Assembly: GCF_000689415.1 (NCBI RefSeq)
Contig: NZ_HG322950.1
Coordinates: 4,099,501 to 4,163,500 of the forward strand
Length of the DNA stretch: 64,000 nt
Reading direction: 5' to 3'
Source: Pseudomonas knackmussii B13
GTDB taxonomy: Bacteria > Pseudomonadota > Gammaproteobacteria > Pseudomonadales > Pseudomonadaceae
Shown here: positions 1-11,245 of the stretch, piece by piece
Layout of the letters: the number at the start of each line of letters is the position of its first letter
How positions within the stretch are numbered: the stretch's first letter is position 1
The notes under the pieces: model-generated
Database searches by the model: none
Told to the model about the DNA's origin: nothing
Seen by the model: the letters and a program-made list of their open reading frames with translations, nothing else
Made by a program: the position numbers and the translations under genes

Positions 1-66
1 GCGCTCCAGCACCTCGGTGGGAAGCGCAGCGGGACCTGCGCAGAAGTTAAAGGCTCGCTTGCTCAC
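1..66 (-). CDS. serC: Phosphoserine aminotransferase SerC, N-terminal fragment
   Basis: Only the first 22 codons lie in the window; the gene runs off the left edge. The translation opens MSKRAFNFCAGPAALPTEVL, the typical SerC amino terminus (PLP-dependent transamination of 3-phosphohydroxypyruvate in serine synthesis, also used in pyridoxine synthesis). The start is GTG, preceded by a GAGAG-like ribosome site. It begins 14 bases after the gyrA stop on the same strand, so the two are probably co-transcribed; gyrA-serC is also the order I know from P. aeruginosa. Confidence 0.85.
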   Translation of the reverse strand, partial: MSKRAFNFCAGPAALPTEVLER

Positions 67-80
67 ATCCACTCTCGCTA

Positions 81-2855
<2,775 letters not shown>

Positions 2856-3056
2856 GAGAAGCCTGGTTCCTTTTTCAGGTGGACCTCCGCCTCGCCCATC
2901 CCGAGCCCGGCGGAGTGCGGCGGCGCTATCAGAACGCCACCGACTCACAACAAATCAACGACTTAGGTCAGTGATCCGCGCTACTGCGAGGGTGCAAAAT
3001 ATGCCCCCCGAAGAACCGTCGGAGCTTACCACAAGCCAGGTCGAACACCTACCGCC

Positions 3057-4133
3057 TCAGTGCAGCCGCTTGCGGCTCATCAACTCGGCCATGCGCGCGG
3101 CATCCGGACGCTCTACCACGCCCCGCTCGGTCACGATGGCGTCGATCAGGTCGGCCGGGGTCACGTCGAAGACCGGATTGAAGGCCTCCACTTCCGCAGC
3201 CACGCGCTTGCCACCGATTTCCAGCAGCTCGCGACCGTCACGCTCCTCGATCGGGATGTCGTCGCCGCTTTCCAGGCTCATGTCGATGGTCGAGCTGGGC
3301 GCCACCACCATGAAGCGCACGCCGTGGTGCATGGCGTTCACCGCGAGCTGGTAGGTGCCGATCTTGTTGGCCACGTCACCATTGGCGGTGATGCGGTCGG
3401 CGCCGACGATGACCCAGGTGATGCTTTCGGTCTTCATCAGGTGCGCGGCGGCGGCATCGGCGTTCAGGGTCACCGGCACGCCTTCGTTGGCCAATTCCCA
3501 GGCGGTCAGGCGTGCGCCCTGCAGCCACGGGCGGGTTTCGTCGGCGTAGATGCGTTCGACCAACCCTTCCAGGTGCGCCGCGCGGATCACGCCCAGCGCG
3601 GTGCCGAAGCCGCCGGTGGCCAGCGCACCGGTGTTGCAGTGGGTGAGGATCTTCTGCGGACCGCTGTGCTGCTTGCGGATCAGCTCGACACCGAGCTGGG
3701 CCATGGTCAGGTTGGCTTCGCGGTCGCTTTCGTGGATGGCGATGGCCTCGGCCTCCAGGACCTGCAGCGGGTCGTCGGTCGGCTTGAGGCGATCGAGGCG
3801 CTCGCGCATGCGGTTGAGCGCCCAGAACAGGTTGACTGCGGTGGGCCGCGATTCGGCCAGCACGCGGAAGTCTTCTTCCAGCGCCGCGCGCCAGTCGCCA
3901 CCGATGTCCAGCCGGGCACGCAGGCCCAGGACCACGCCATAGGCGGCGCTGATGCCGATGGCTGGCGCGCCACGCACCACCATTTCGCGGATCGCATCGG
4001 CGACCTCGGCGGCACTGTCGTAGCTCAGCCAGGTTTCCTCCAGCGGCAGCCGGCGCTGGTCGAGCAGGCGGAGGGTGCCCTTGCGCCAATCAATGGCGGT
4101 GACCCGCTCGGCCGCCAACAGTCGCTCACGCAT
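3057..4133 (-). CDS. mtnA: Methylthioribose-1-phosphate isomerase
   Basis: 358 residues, the normal MtnA length. It isomerises 5-methylthioribose-1-phosphate to methylthioribulose-1-phosphate in the methionine salvage pathway. Visible signatures are THCNTGALATGG with the catalytic cysteine at about 166 and VGADRITANGDVANKIGTY with the catalytic aspartate at about 246. A GAGG ribosome site lies 8 bases before the ATG. It is divergent from the MTA deaminase gene at 4300, which acts on 5'-methylthioadenosine, so the pair forms a small sulfur-nucleoside salvage locus sharing a 166-bp promoter region. Confidence 0.95.
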   Translation of the reverse strand: MRERLLAAERVTAIDWRKGTLRLLDQRRLPLEETWLSYDSAAEVADAIREMVVRGAPAIGISAAYGVVLGLRARLDIGGDWRAALEEDFRVLAESRPTAVNLFWALNRMRERLDRLKPTDDPLQVLEAEAIAIHESDREANLTMAQLGVELIRKQHSGPQKILTHCNTGALATGGFGTALGVIRAAHLEGLVERIYADETRPWLQGARLTAWELANEGVPVTLNADAAAAHLMKTESITWVIVGADRITANGDVANKIGTYQLAVNAMHHGVRFMVVAPSSTIDMSLESGDDIPIEERDGRELLEIGGKRVAAEVEAFNPVFDVTPADLIDAIVTERGVVERPDAARMAELMSRKRLH

Positions 4134-4299
4134 GGAACACCTCTTCTTTCATATGCTGTTTCGGACCGCGCCGAAGCGGCGCGCACTCCCCAAATCCGTC
4201 CCGGGATCGCCCCGGGAAAACCGGCGAGTATAACGAGCCGGAGCCAGCAGCGCTCGGGTATACTGCCGAGCTCCCGATCCCGCGCCCAGGAAGCGCCCC

Positions 4300-5625
4300 A
4301 TGCCCGACGCCAAAGCCCCTCTCGATCTGCTTCTGCTGCCGACCTGGATAGTCCCGGTGGAACCTGCCGGCGTGGTCCTTCGCGACCATGCGCTGGGCAT
4401 CCGCGACGGCCGTATCGCCCTGCTCGCCCCGCGCGCCGAGGCGCTGCGCCATCCGGCGGCGGAAACCCGCGAACTTCCGGGCATGCTGCTCGCCCCCGGC
4501 CTGGTCAACGCCCATGGTCACGCGGCCATGAGCCTGTTCCGTGGCCTGGCCGACGACCTACCGCTGATGACCTGGCTGCAGGAACACATCTGGCCAGCCG
4601 AGGCCAAGTGGGTCGACGAAGGCTTCGTTCGCACCGGCACCGAGCTGGCCATCGCCGAACAGCTCAAGGGCGGGATCAGCTGCCTCTCGGACATGTACTT
4701 CCACCCCAAGATCGCCTGCGAGGTAGTCCACGAGACCGGCGTGCGCGCGCAGATCTGCGTCCCGGTGCTGGACTTCCCGATCCCCGGCGCCCGCGACGCC
4801 GAAGAGGCGATCCGCAAGGGCGTGGCGCTGCATGACGACCTCAAGCATCACCCGCGCATCCGCGTGGCGTTCGGCCCGCACGCGCCCTACACGGTGAGCG
4901 ACGACAAGCTGGAGAACGTGCTGATGCTCGCCGAAGAGCTCGACGCCGGCATCCAGATGCACGTCCACGAGACCGCCTTCGAGGTCCAGCAGGCGCTGGA
5001 TAAGACCGGCGAACGCCCCCTGGCCCGCCTGCACCGTCTCGGCCTGCTCGGCCCGCGCTTCCAGGCCGTGCACATGACCCAGGTGAATGACGAGGACCTG
5101 GCGCTGCTGGTGGAAACCAACAGCTCGGTGATCCACTGCCCGGAATCCAACCTCAAGCTGGCCAGCGGCTTCTGCCCGGTGGAGCGCCTCTGGCAGGCCG
5201 GCGTCAACGTGGCCATCGGCACCGACGGCGCGGCCAGCAACAACGACCTCGACCTGCTCGGAGAAACCCGCACCGCCGCCCTGCTGGCCAAGGCCGTGGC
5301 AGGCCAGGCCACCGCGCTGGACGCCCACCGCGCACTGCGAATGGCGACCCTCAACGGCGCCCGCGCCCTGGGCCTGGAGCAGGAAATCGGCTCGCTGGAG
5401 CTGGGCAAGTCCGCCGACCTGGTGGCCTTCGACCTCTCCGGCCTGGCCCAGCAGCCGGTCTACGAGCCGGTCTCGCAACTGATCTACGCCACCGGCCGCG
5501 ACTGCGTGCGCCACCTTTGGGTGGCCGGCAAGCAACTGCTCGACAGTGGCCGCCTGACGCGCCTGGACGAAGGCCGCCTGGCCGCCGCCGCCGGCGACTG
5601 GGGGCGACGCATCGCCAAGGGCTGA
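4300..5625 (+). CDS. mtaD: 5'-methylthioadenosine/S-adenosylhomocysteine deaminase
   Basis: 441-residue amidohydrolase of the TRZ/ATZ family. The metal-binding motifs are in order: NAHGHAAMS (HxH), HVHET near residue 220, a further histidine in AVHMTQ, and the catalytic aspartate in IGTDGAASNNDLDLLGE. The P. aeruginosa counterpart in the same place deaminates methylthioadenosine to methylthioinosine, so I assign that activity by orthology; S-adenosylhomocysteine or another amino-purine could also be a substrate. It is divergent from mtnA and followed by ubiG 119 bases later, which may share its transcript. A TATACT hexamer lies about 40 bases before the start, a possible -10 element. Confidence 0.88.
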   Translation: MPDAKAPLDLLLLPTWIVPVEPAGVVLRDHALGIRDGRIALLAPRAEALRHPAAETRELPGMLLAPGLVNAHGHAAMSLFRGLADDLPLMTWLQEHIWPAEAKWVDEGFVRTGTELAIAEQLKGGISCLSDMYFHPKIACEVVHETGVRAQICVPVLDFPIPGARDAEEAIRKGVALHDDLKHHPRIRVAFGPHAPYTVSDDKLENVLMLAEELDAGIQMHVHETAFEVQQALDKTGERPLARLHRLGLLGPRFQAVHMTQVNDEDLALLVETNSSVIHCPESNLKLASGFCPVERLWQAGVNVAIGTDGAASNNDLDLLGETRTAALLAKAVAGQATALDAHRALRMATLNGARALGLEQEIGSLELGKSADLVAFDLSGLAQQPVYEPVSQLIYATGRDCVRHLWVAGKQLLDSGRLTRLDEGRLAAAAGDWGRRIAKG

Positions 5626-5744
5626 CCGGCCCCGGCCCGGCTGCGACAATCTGTCATGCCGCGCCCAACCCCGGCGGGAAGCTGGCATCATAGTCAGCCT
5701 CCGCGCTCCGAATTCCCACGAAAGTTTCTGAACGAAGGTAAGCC

Positions 5745-6443
5745 ATGAGCAACGTCGACCACGCCGAGATCGCCAAATTCGAGGCCCTTGCCCATCGCTG
5801 GTGGGACCGCGAAAGCGAGTTCAAGCCGCTGCACGACATCAACCCGCTGCGCGTCAACTGGATCGACGAGCGCGTCGGCCTGGCCGGCAAGAAGGTGCTC
5901 GACGTCGGCTGCGGCGGCGGCATCCTCAGCGAAGCCATGGCCCAGCGCGGCGCCACCGTTACCGGCATCGACATGGGCGAGGCGCCGCTGGCGGTCGCCC
6001 AGCTGCACCAGCTGGAATCCGGCGTGGCAGTTGAATACCGACGCATCACCGCCGAGCAGCTGGCCGAGGAAATGCCCGAGCAGTTCGACGTGGTGACCTG
6101 CCTGGAAATGCTCGAGCACGTGCCCGATCCGTCCTCGGTCATCCGCGCCTGCTACCGCATGGTCAAGCCCGGCGGCCAGGTGTTCTTCTCGACCATCAAC
6201 CGCAATCCCAAGGCCTACCTGTTCGCCATCGTCGGCGCCGAGTACGTCATGCGCCTGCTGCCGCGCGGCACCCACGACTTCAAGAAGTTCATCCGCCCCT
6301 CCGAACTCGGCGCCTGGTCGCGCGACGCCGGCCTCGCGGTCAAGGACATCATCGGCCTGACCTACAACCCGCTGACCAAGCACTACAAGCTGGCCAACGA
6401 CGTCGACGTCAACTACATGATCCAGACCCTGCGCGAGGAATGA
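5745..6443 (+). CDS. ubiG: Ubiquinone biosynthesis O-methyltransferase UbiG
   Basis: 232 residues, class I SAM-dependent methyltransferase performing both O-methylations in ubiquinone synthesis. The SAM-binding motif I is VLDVGCGGGILSEAMA and a post-I acidic end TGIDMGE follows. The N-terminal HRWWDRESEFKPLH and the ...TINRNPKAYL segment are typical of UbiG. GAAGG sits just before the ATG. The stop overlaps the mupP start in an ATGA arrangement, implying translational coupling; ubiG-mupP-yciK is the order I know from P. aeruginosa. Confidence 0.95.
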   Translation: MSNVDHAEIAKFEALAHRWWDRESEFKPLHDINPLRVNWIDERVGLAGKKVLDVGCGGGILSEAMAQRGATVTGIDMGEAPLAVAQLHQLESGVAVEYRRITAEQLAEEMPEQFDVVTCLEMLEHVPDPSSVIRACYRMVKPGGQVFFSTINRNPKAYLFAIVGAEYVMRLLPRGTHDFKKFIRPSELGAWSRDAGLAVKDIIGLTYNPLTKHYKLANDVDVNYMIQTLREE

Positions 6444-7120
6444 GGCCGATGCCGATCAAAGCGGTTCTCTTCGACATGGACGGCACCCTGCTGGATACCG
6501 CGCCGGACTTCATCGCCGTCTGCCAGGCCATGCTCGCCGACCACGGCCTGCCGCCGGTGCCCGACCAGCGCATCGCCGACGTGGTTTCCGGCGGCGCCCG
6601 CGCCATGGTCGCCGCGACCTTCGATATGGACCCGGAAGCCGAAGGCTTCGAACCGCTGCGCCTGGAGTTCCTCGATCGCTACCAGGACCACTGCGCAGTG
6701 CTCACGCGTCCCTACGACGGCATTCCCGAGCTGCTCGAAAGCATCGAGAGAGCCCGCCTGGTCTGGGGTGTGGTAACCAACAAGCCGGTGCGCTTCGCCG
6801 AGCCGGTGATGCAGCAACTGGGCCTGGCCGAGCGCTCGGCAGTGCTGATATGCCCCGACCACGTGACCCGCAGCAAGCCCGATCCGGAAATGCTGCTGCT
6901 GGCCTGCGAGCGCATCGGCGTCGACCCGCAGCATGTGCTGTTCATCGGTGACGACCTGCGTGACATCGAGTCCGGCCGCGCCGCCGGGACCAAGACCGCG
7001 GCCGTGCGCTACGGCTACATCCACCCCGAGGACAACCCCGCGCACTGGGGCGCCGACGTGATCGTCGACCACCCGCGCGAACTGCTGGCCGTCCTCGAAC
7101 GGGCAATGTGCGGCTGCTGA
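6440..7120 (+). CDS. mupP: N-acetylmuramic acid 6-phosphate phosphatase MupP
   Basis: 226-residue HAD-superfamily phosphatase. Motif I is DMDGTLLDT, motif II the T in VVTNKP, motif III the K in RSKPDPEM and motif IV GDDLRDIES. It was long annotated as a phosphoglycolate phosphatase, but in Pseudomonas the ubiG-linked enzyme dephosphorylates MurNAc-6-phosphate, feeding the AmgK/MurU cell-wall recycling route that bypasses de novo UDP-MurNAc synthesis and gives intrinsic fosfomycin tolerance. The assignment rests on that orthology. The ATG overlaps the ubiG stop; a second ATG at 6449 (MPIKAVLFDMDG) is an alternative start. Confidence 0.88.
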   Translation: MRPMPIKAVLFDMDGTLLDTAPDFIAVCQAMLADHGLPPVPDQRIADVVSGGARAMVAATFDMDPEAEGFEPLRLEFLDRYQDHCAVLTRPYDGIPELLESIERARLVWGVVTNKPVRFAEPVMQQLGLAERSAVLICPDHVTRSKPDPEMLLLACERIGVDPQHVLFIGDDLRDIESGRAAGTKTAAVRYGYIHPEDNPAHWGADVIVDHPRELLAVLERAMCGC

Positions 7121-7199
7121 GGCGGCCGCCACACCTTCCGGCAACGTCCGCCCTCCCCTCGCTGCGCCAACCGCGCGCAGCGCTCCGAAGGAGCTTCCG

Positions 7200-7943
7200 A
7201 TGTTCGAATATTCCGCACGCCCCGACCTGCTCAAGGATCGGGTGATCCTGGTCACCGGCGCCGGTCGCGGCATCGGCGCCGCCGCTGCGCGCAGCTACGC
7301 CGCCCATGGCGCCACCGTGCTGCTGCTGGGCAAGAGCGAAGAAAACCTCAATGAGACCTACGACCTCATCGAGGCCGCCGGGCATCCGCAGCCGGTGGTG
7401 ATCCCGTTCAACCTGGAAACCGCCCTGCCGCACCAGTTCGACGAACTGGCGGCAACCGTGGAGAGCGAGTTCGGCCGCCTCGACGGACTGCTGCACAACG
7501 CCTCCATCCTCGGCCCGCGCTCGCCCATCGAGCAGATCTCCGGGGAGAACTTCATGCGCGTCATGCAGGTGAACGTCAACGCGATGTTCATGCTGACCCA
7601 CGCGATGCTGCCGCTGCTCAAGCTCTCCGACGACGCCTCGGTGATCTTCACCTCCAGCAGCGTCGGCCGTAAGGGCCGGGCCTACTGGGGCGCCTACGCG
7701 GTCTCCAAGTTCGCCACCGAGGGCCTGATGCAGGTGATGGCCGACGAGTGCGACGGCACCCACCCGATCCGCGCCAACAGCGTCAACCCCGGCGCCACCC
7801 GCACCAGCATGCGTGCCATGGCTTATCCCGGCGAAAACCCGGCCAATAACCCTACGCCCGAGGAGATCATGCCGGTCTACCTCTACCTGATGGGGCCGGA
7901 CAGCCAGGGAGTCAACGGCCAGGCCTTCGACGCCCAGGGCTGA
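7200..7943 (+). CDS. YciK-family short-chain dehydrogenase/reductase
   Basis: 247-residue classical SDR. The nucleotide motif TGAGRGIG lies at about 20-27, LHNAS replaces NNAG, and the catalytic Ser (TSSSVG), Tyr and Lys (YWGAYAVSK) are intact. It matches the YciK group of oxidoreductases found after ubiG-mupP in pseudomonads. The physiological substrate is not known to me. An AGGAG ribosome site lies 7 bases before the ATG. It probably ends the ubiG-mupP operon, being 79 bp downstream of mupP on the same strand. Confidence 0.85.
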   Translation: MFEYSARPDLLKDRVILVTGAGRGIGAAAARSYAAHGATVLLLGKSEENLNETYDLIEAAGHPQPVVIPFNLETALPHQFDELAATVESEFGRLDGLLHNASILGPRSPIEQISGENFMRVMQVNVNAMFMLTHAMLPLLKLSDDASVIFTSSSVGRKGRAYWGAYAVSKFATEGLMQVMADECDGTHPIRANSVNPGATRTSMRAMAYPGENPANNPTPEEIMPVYLYLMGPDSQGVNGQAFDAQG

Positions 7944-7952
7944 GAATCCTCC

Positions 7953-7974
7953 GGGGCGGCGCCATTGCCGCCCC
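7953..7974 (+). terminator. GC-rich hairpin after the YciK gene
   Basis: A perfect 8-bp stem GGGGCGGC/GCCGCCCC around a 6-base loop starts 10 bases after the SDR stop codon. No T-run follows, so it is a weak intrinsic terminator at best, or an mRNA-end stabiliser. Confidence 0.35.
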
Positions 7975-8201
7975 GTCGAAATCCCGGCAATTCGTTGCCG
8001 CTGACCTGTTTTACCCCTGCACCTCCCCGCCGCCTCGCCATCATTTTGACATCCCGCCTTCCGTCGCCTGCCACCCACTTTCGGAACAAACCCAGCAACC
8101 ATGGGTCTTTAGGACCGATCCGACACAACTTTCCGCGGGTTGGCACGAAAGTCGCTAAGCCCATAGTGTCGCCGTTCTCGCGCCAGAGGTTGCCAAGCGT
8201 C

Positions 8202-9125
8202 ATGGCCCCACCCAAGCAGTCCAACACCATCGATTTCGATACCGCCAAGATGCAGCGCCTGGCGCTTGGCGAATTGCGCTCGCGCAAGCGCCAGGTCAGC
8301 CTGGCCGACGTGCGCCGGCAGCTTGCCCTGCACCTGCAGACCAGCCTGGAAGCAGATCGCGTGCTCGACATCTTCTTCCGCGAGAGCCAGCAACTGCTGC
8401 CGCTGGACTACCTGAGCTACCAGCACAGCGGAGCCGATCTACGCCTGGAATTTGGCGACGCCGCCAGCCATGCCGCCAGCTACCGACTGACCCACGCTGG
8501 CGAGTACCTGGGCGAGCTCTGCTTCCGCCGCCGCCTGCCGTTCAGCGAGACCGAACTGGGCCAGTTGGAAAGCCTGATCGCCAGCCTGCTCTACCCGCTG
8601 CGCAACGCCCTGCTCTACCGCGCCGCGATCCAGACAGCCCTGCGCGATTCGCTGACCGGCACCGGCAATCGCATCGCCATGGACCAGGCGCTGGGCCGCG
8701 AAGTCGAACTGGCCCGGCGCAACCTGATGCCGCTGTCGATCCTCATGCTCGACCTGGACCACTTCAAGCGCATCAACGACCAGTACGGCCATAGCCACGG
8801 CGACGAAGCCCTGCGCACCGTCACCATGGCGATCAAGGGCAGCCTGCGCAACGTCGACATGGTGTTCCGCTTCGGCGGCGAAGAGTTCCTTGCGCTGCTC
8901 TCCAACACCAGCAGCGCCGGCGCTATCCAGGTCGGCGAACGGCTGCGCCATGCCGTCGAAGACCTGCAATTCACCGTCGACGGCCAACCGGTGCCGCTGT
9001 CGATCAGCCTGGGCTGCGCCTCGCTAGCCGCCGGCGAAGGTGTCGACGATCTGCTGCGCCGCGCCGATGCGGCGCTCTATGCAGCCAAGCGCGACGGCCG
9101 CAATCGCCTGGCCTGCGCCGGCTGA
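8202..9125 (+). CDS. GGDEF diguanylate cyclase
   Basis: 307 residues. An N-terminal GAF-like sensing region (about 45-140) precedes a GGDEF domain that makes cyclic di-GMP from two GTP. The active site is GGEEF (225-229) and the DSLTGTGNR segment is typical of the domain start. An RxxD inhibitory site (RNVD, 216-219) sits five residues before GGEEF, so product inhibition is expected. No membrane segment is visible, so it should be cytosolic. The open frame continues 79 codons upstream, but MAPPKQSNTIDFDTAK gives the length I recall for the P. aeruginosa counterpart PA3177. Transcription is closed by the terminator at 9144. Confidence 0.88.
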   Translation: MAPPKQSNTIDFDTAKMQRLALGELRSRKRQVSLADVRRQLALHLQTSLEADRVLDIFFRESQQLLPLDYLSYQHSGADLRLEFGDAASHAASYRLTHAGEYLGELCFRRRLPFSETELGQLESLIASLLYPLRNALLYRAAIQTALRDSLTGTGNRIAMDQALGREVELARRNLMPLSILMLDLDHFKRINDQYGHSHGDEALRTVTMAIKGSLRNVDMVFRFGGEEFLALLSNTSSAGAIQVGERLRHAVEDLQFTVDGQPVPLSISLGCASLAAGEGVDDLLRRADAALYAAKRDGRNRLACAG

Positions 9126-9143
9126 CAGCAAAATCCAGGCAAT

Positions 9144-9171
9144 GAAAAAGGGCTCCGAGGAGCCCTTTTTC
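9144..9171. terminator. Bidirectional intrinsic terminator
   Basis: A stem GGGCTCC/GGAGCCC around a short loop is flanked by an A-run on the left and a T-run on the right. It therefore works on both strands, ending the diguanylate cyclase transcript rightward and the rluB transcript leftward. Confidence 0.9.
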
Positions 9172-9185
9172 ATTACCGCTACGCC

Positions 9186-10577
9186 TTAGCGCTTGAAGCC
9201 CGGGCGCATGCCATCGCCAGACGGCTGCGGACGACGCTTGTTCAGCGGCTTGCGCACGACCGGCTTGGACGGACGCTCGGCGTGCTCGCCGCTCGGCTTG
9301 GCCGGACGCTTGCGGTTCACGTCGCTCGGACGCTCGGCCAGCGGGGCACCCTTGCTGCGATCGTCCTGACGCGGACCACGAGCCGGACGACCACCGTCCT
9401 GACGCGGCGCACGGCCTTCGCCCTCGCCACGCGGAGCGCGGGCCGGACGACCACCGGCGGAATCCGGACGCGGCGCGCGCGGGGCGCGACCTTCGCCCTC
9501 GCCGCGCGGACCACGGGCCGGACGGCCACTGTCCTGACGCGGCGCACGGCCTTCGCCTTCGCCACGCGGCGCGCGGACCGGACGACCTTCGCCTGCGTCG
9601 CGACGCGGAGTGCGGCTTTCACCAGCATCGCCGCGCGGCGCACGACGCGGACGCTCGCCTTCGGCGGCTTCCTTGCGGTTGCGGGAGCCGCGACCGGCAT
9701 CCGGACGCTCGCTCCGCGACAGCGGCTTGGAAAGCTTGCGCTGCTGGCGATCGAGCTTCTCGCGCTGCTTGACGGTGATTTCCGGCAGGGCGACCGGCGT
9801 GAGGCCGACCTCTTCGCTAAGGATGTCCACCTCGCGCTGCTCCATCTCGCGGTAGCGACCCATGGTCAGCTCGGAGGTGAGGAACACCGGGCCGAAGCGC
9901 ACGCGCTTCAGGCGGCTGACCACCACGCCCTGGGATTCCCACAGGCGACGCACTTCGCGGTTACGGCCTTCCATCACCACCACGTGGTACCAGTGGTTGA
10001 AGCCTTCGCCGCCGGGCGCCTGCTGGATGTCGCTGAACTTGGCCGGGCCGTCTTCCAGCATCACGCCGCTCTTCAGGCGTTCGATCATCTCTTCGTCGAC
10101 TTCGCCACGTACGCGCACGGCGTATTCGCGGTCCATCTCGTAGGACGGGTGCATCAGGCGGTTCGCCAGCTCACCGTCGGTGGTGAACAGCAGCAGGCCG
10201 GTGGTGTTGATGTCCAGGCGGCCGATGTTGATCCAGCGGCCACTGCGCAGGCGCGGCAGGCGGTCGAACACGGTCGGACGGCCTTCCGGATCGTCGCGGG
10301 TGCAGACTTCGCCTTCGGGCTTGTTGTAGATCAGGACGCGACGGACGTGCTCTTCGAGCTTCTCGCGCTTGAGCAGGCGATCGTCGACGGCGATGGCGTC
10401 ATGGTCGCCGACGCGCTGGCCGAGGCTGGCTACGGCGCCGTTGACCTTGACCCGGCCTTCCTCGATCCAGGCTTCGACGTCGCGGCGCGAGCCGACGCCC
10501 ATGCGTGCGAGGACTTTCTGCAGCTTTTCGCCAGCAGGGGCTGGGGTCAGTTCTGGGTTTTCGTGCGTGTCGTTCAT
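9186..10577 (-). CDS. rluB: 23S rRNA pseudouridine-2605 synthase RluB with long basic tail
   Basis: 463 residues. An S4 RNA-binding domain (EKLQKVLARMGVGSRRDVEA, about 17-70) is followed by an RsuA/RluB-type catalytic domain with the essential aspartate in GRLDINTTGLLLFTTDGE. It modifies U2605 of 23S rRNA in the peptidyl-transferase region. From about residue 290 the protein is a low-complexity tail of Arg, Gly, Pro and Lys with near-repeats such as RAPRGEGEGRAPRQD, likely disordered and RNA-binding. ATG at 10577 is chosen over one nine codons upstream because GGAGGT sits 6 bases before it. Confidence 0.92.
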   Translation of the reverse strand: MNDTHENPELTPAPAGEKLQKVLARMGVGSRRDVEAWIEEGRVKVNGAVASLGQRVGDHDAIAVDDRLLKREKLEEHVRRVLIYNKPEGEVCTRDDPEGRPTVFDRLPRLRSGRWINIGRLDINTTGLLLFTTDGELANRLMHPSYEMDREYAVRVRGEVDEEMIERLKSGVMLEDGPAKFSDIQQAPGGEGFNHWYHVVVMEGRNREVRRLWESQGVVVSRLKRVRFGPVFLTSELTMGRYREMEQREVDILSEEVGLTPVALPEITVKQREKLDRQQRKLSKPLSRSERPDAGRGSRNRKEAAEGERPRRAPRGDAGESRTPRRDAGEGRPVRAPRGEGEGRAPRQDSGRPARGPRGEGEGRAPRAPRPDSAGGRPARAPRGEGEGRAPRQDGGRPARGPRQDDRSKGAPLAERPSDVNRKRPAKPSGEHAERPSKPVVRKPLNKRRPQPSGDGMRPGFKR

Positions 10578-10718
10578 CTGGGCACCTCCCGGTGTGGCAT
10601 GCAACGAAGAAAAAGGTCGCGCATCATACGCGCTTGGACACGGCAGCGCACCGTCCGTGATCGGGAAAGCCTAGCCGTTTTTCCCCGCGCCGCCGCCGAT
10701 TGCCAGGAGAACCGCACC

Positions 10719-11147
10719 GTGCACGACGAATCCGCCTTCACCGGCGCCAAGCTGGCGCTATTCCACGCCGGACGCCTGGTGGTCTACCGCCGCGACGACA
10801 AGCCCGAAATCCCCTACCCCAACTGCTGGGACTTCCCCGGCGGCGGCCGCGAGGGCGAAGAGACGCCAGTCGAATGCGCGCTGCGCGAGCTGGAAGAAGA
10901 ATTCGCCGTGCGCCTGGATGCCGACCGCATCGAATGGCAGCGCCGCTATCGCGCTACCCACGGCCCGGCGCCCTGGGCCTGGCTGCTGGTCGCACGGATC
11001 GACGAGGCGGAGTTCGCCGCCATCCGCTTCGGCGACGAAGGCCAGTACTGGCAATTGATGGATGTCGACGATTACCTGGCCCACGAAGAAGCAGTGCCTT
11101 ACCTGCAGGAGCGCCTGCGGCATTACCTCGAAGAAACGAACCTGTAG
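10719..11147 (+). CDS. Nudix hydrolase
   Basis: 142 residues from a GTG start (VHDESAFTGAKLALF) with AGGAG ten bases upstream. The Nudix box is recognisable as GGREGEETPVECALRELEEE, with REL.EE intact; the glycine normally two residues after EE is replaced by alanine (EEEFAV). The family hydrolyses nucleoside diphosphates linked to another moiety; the substrate here cannot be told. It is divergent from rluB. The stop codon TAG is part of a REP-like palindrome that starts at 11144, so the last residues may have been set by repeat insertion. Confidence 0.85.
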   Translation: MHDESAFTGAKLALFHAGRLVVYRRDDKPEIPYPNCWDFPGGGREGEETPVECALRELEEEFAVRLDADRIEWQRRYRATHGPAPWAWLLVARIDEAEFAAIRFGDEGQYWQLMDVDDYLAHEEAVPYLQERLRHYLEETNL

Positions 11148-11190
11148 GAGCGGCCCATGGCCGCGATTCGCGCGCATGGCGCGCTCCTAC
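11144..11190. repeat. REP-like palindrome, 47 bp
   Basis: Starts GTAGGAGCG and ends CGCTCCTAC, with GC-rich inner dyads. An identical 47-bp copy lies at 56862-56908. The first bases supply the stop codon of the Nudix gene (TAG at 11145-11147). Confidence 0.9.
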
Positions 11191-11201
11191 ACGGGCACCA
11201 T

Positions 11202-11226
11202 AAAAAAGCCCGGCACCAGGCCGGGC
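11202..11226 (-). terminator. Intrinsic terminator of the zwf-pgl-eda operon
   Basis: Read leftward, the stem GCCCGG/CCGGGC with a short loop is followed by six T residues. It lies 20 bases after the eda stop codon. Confidence 0.9.
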
Positions 11227-11245
11227 ATGTCCAATCAGGGACAGC

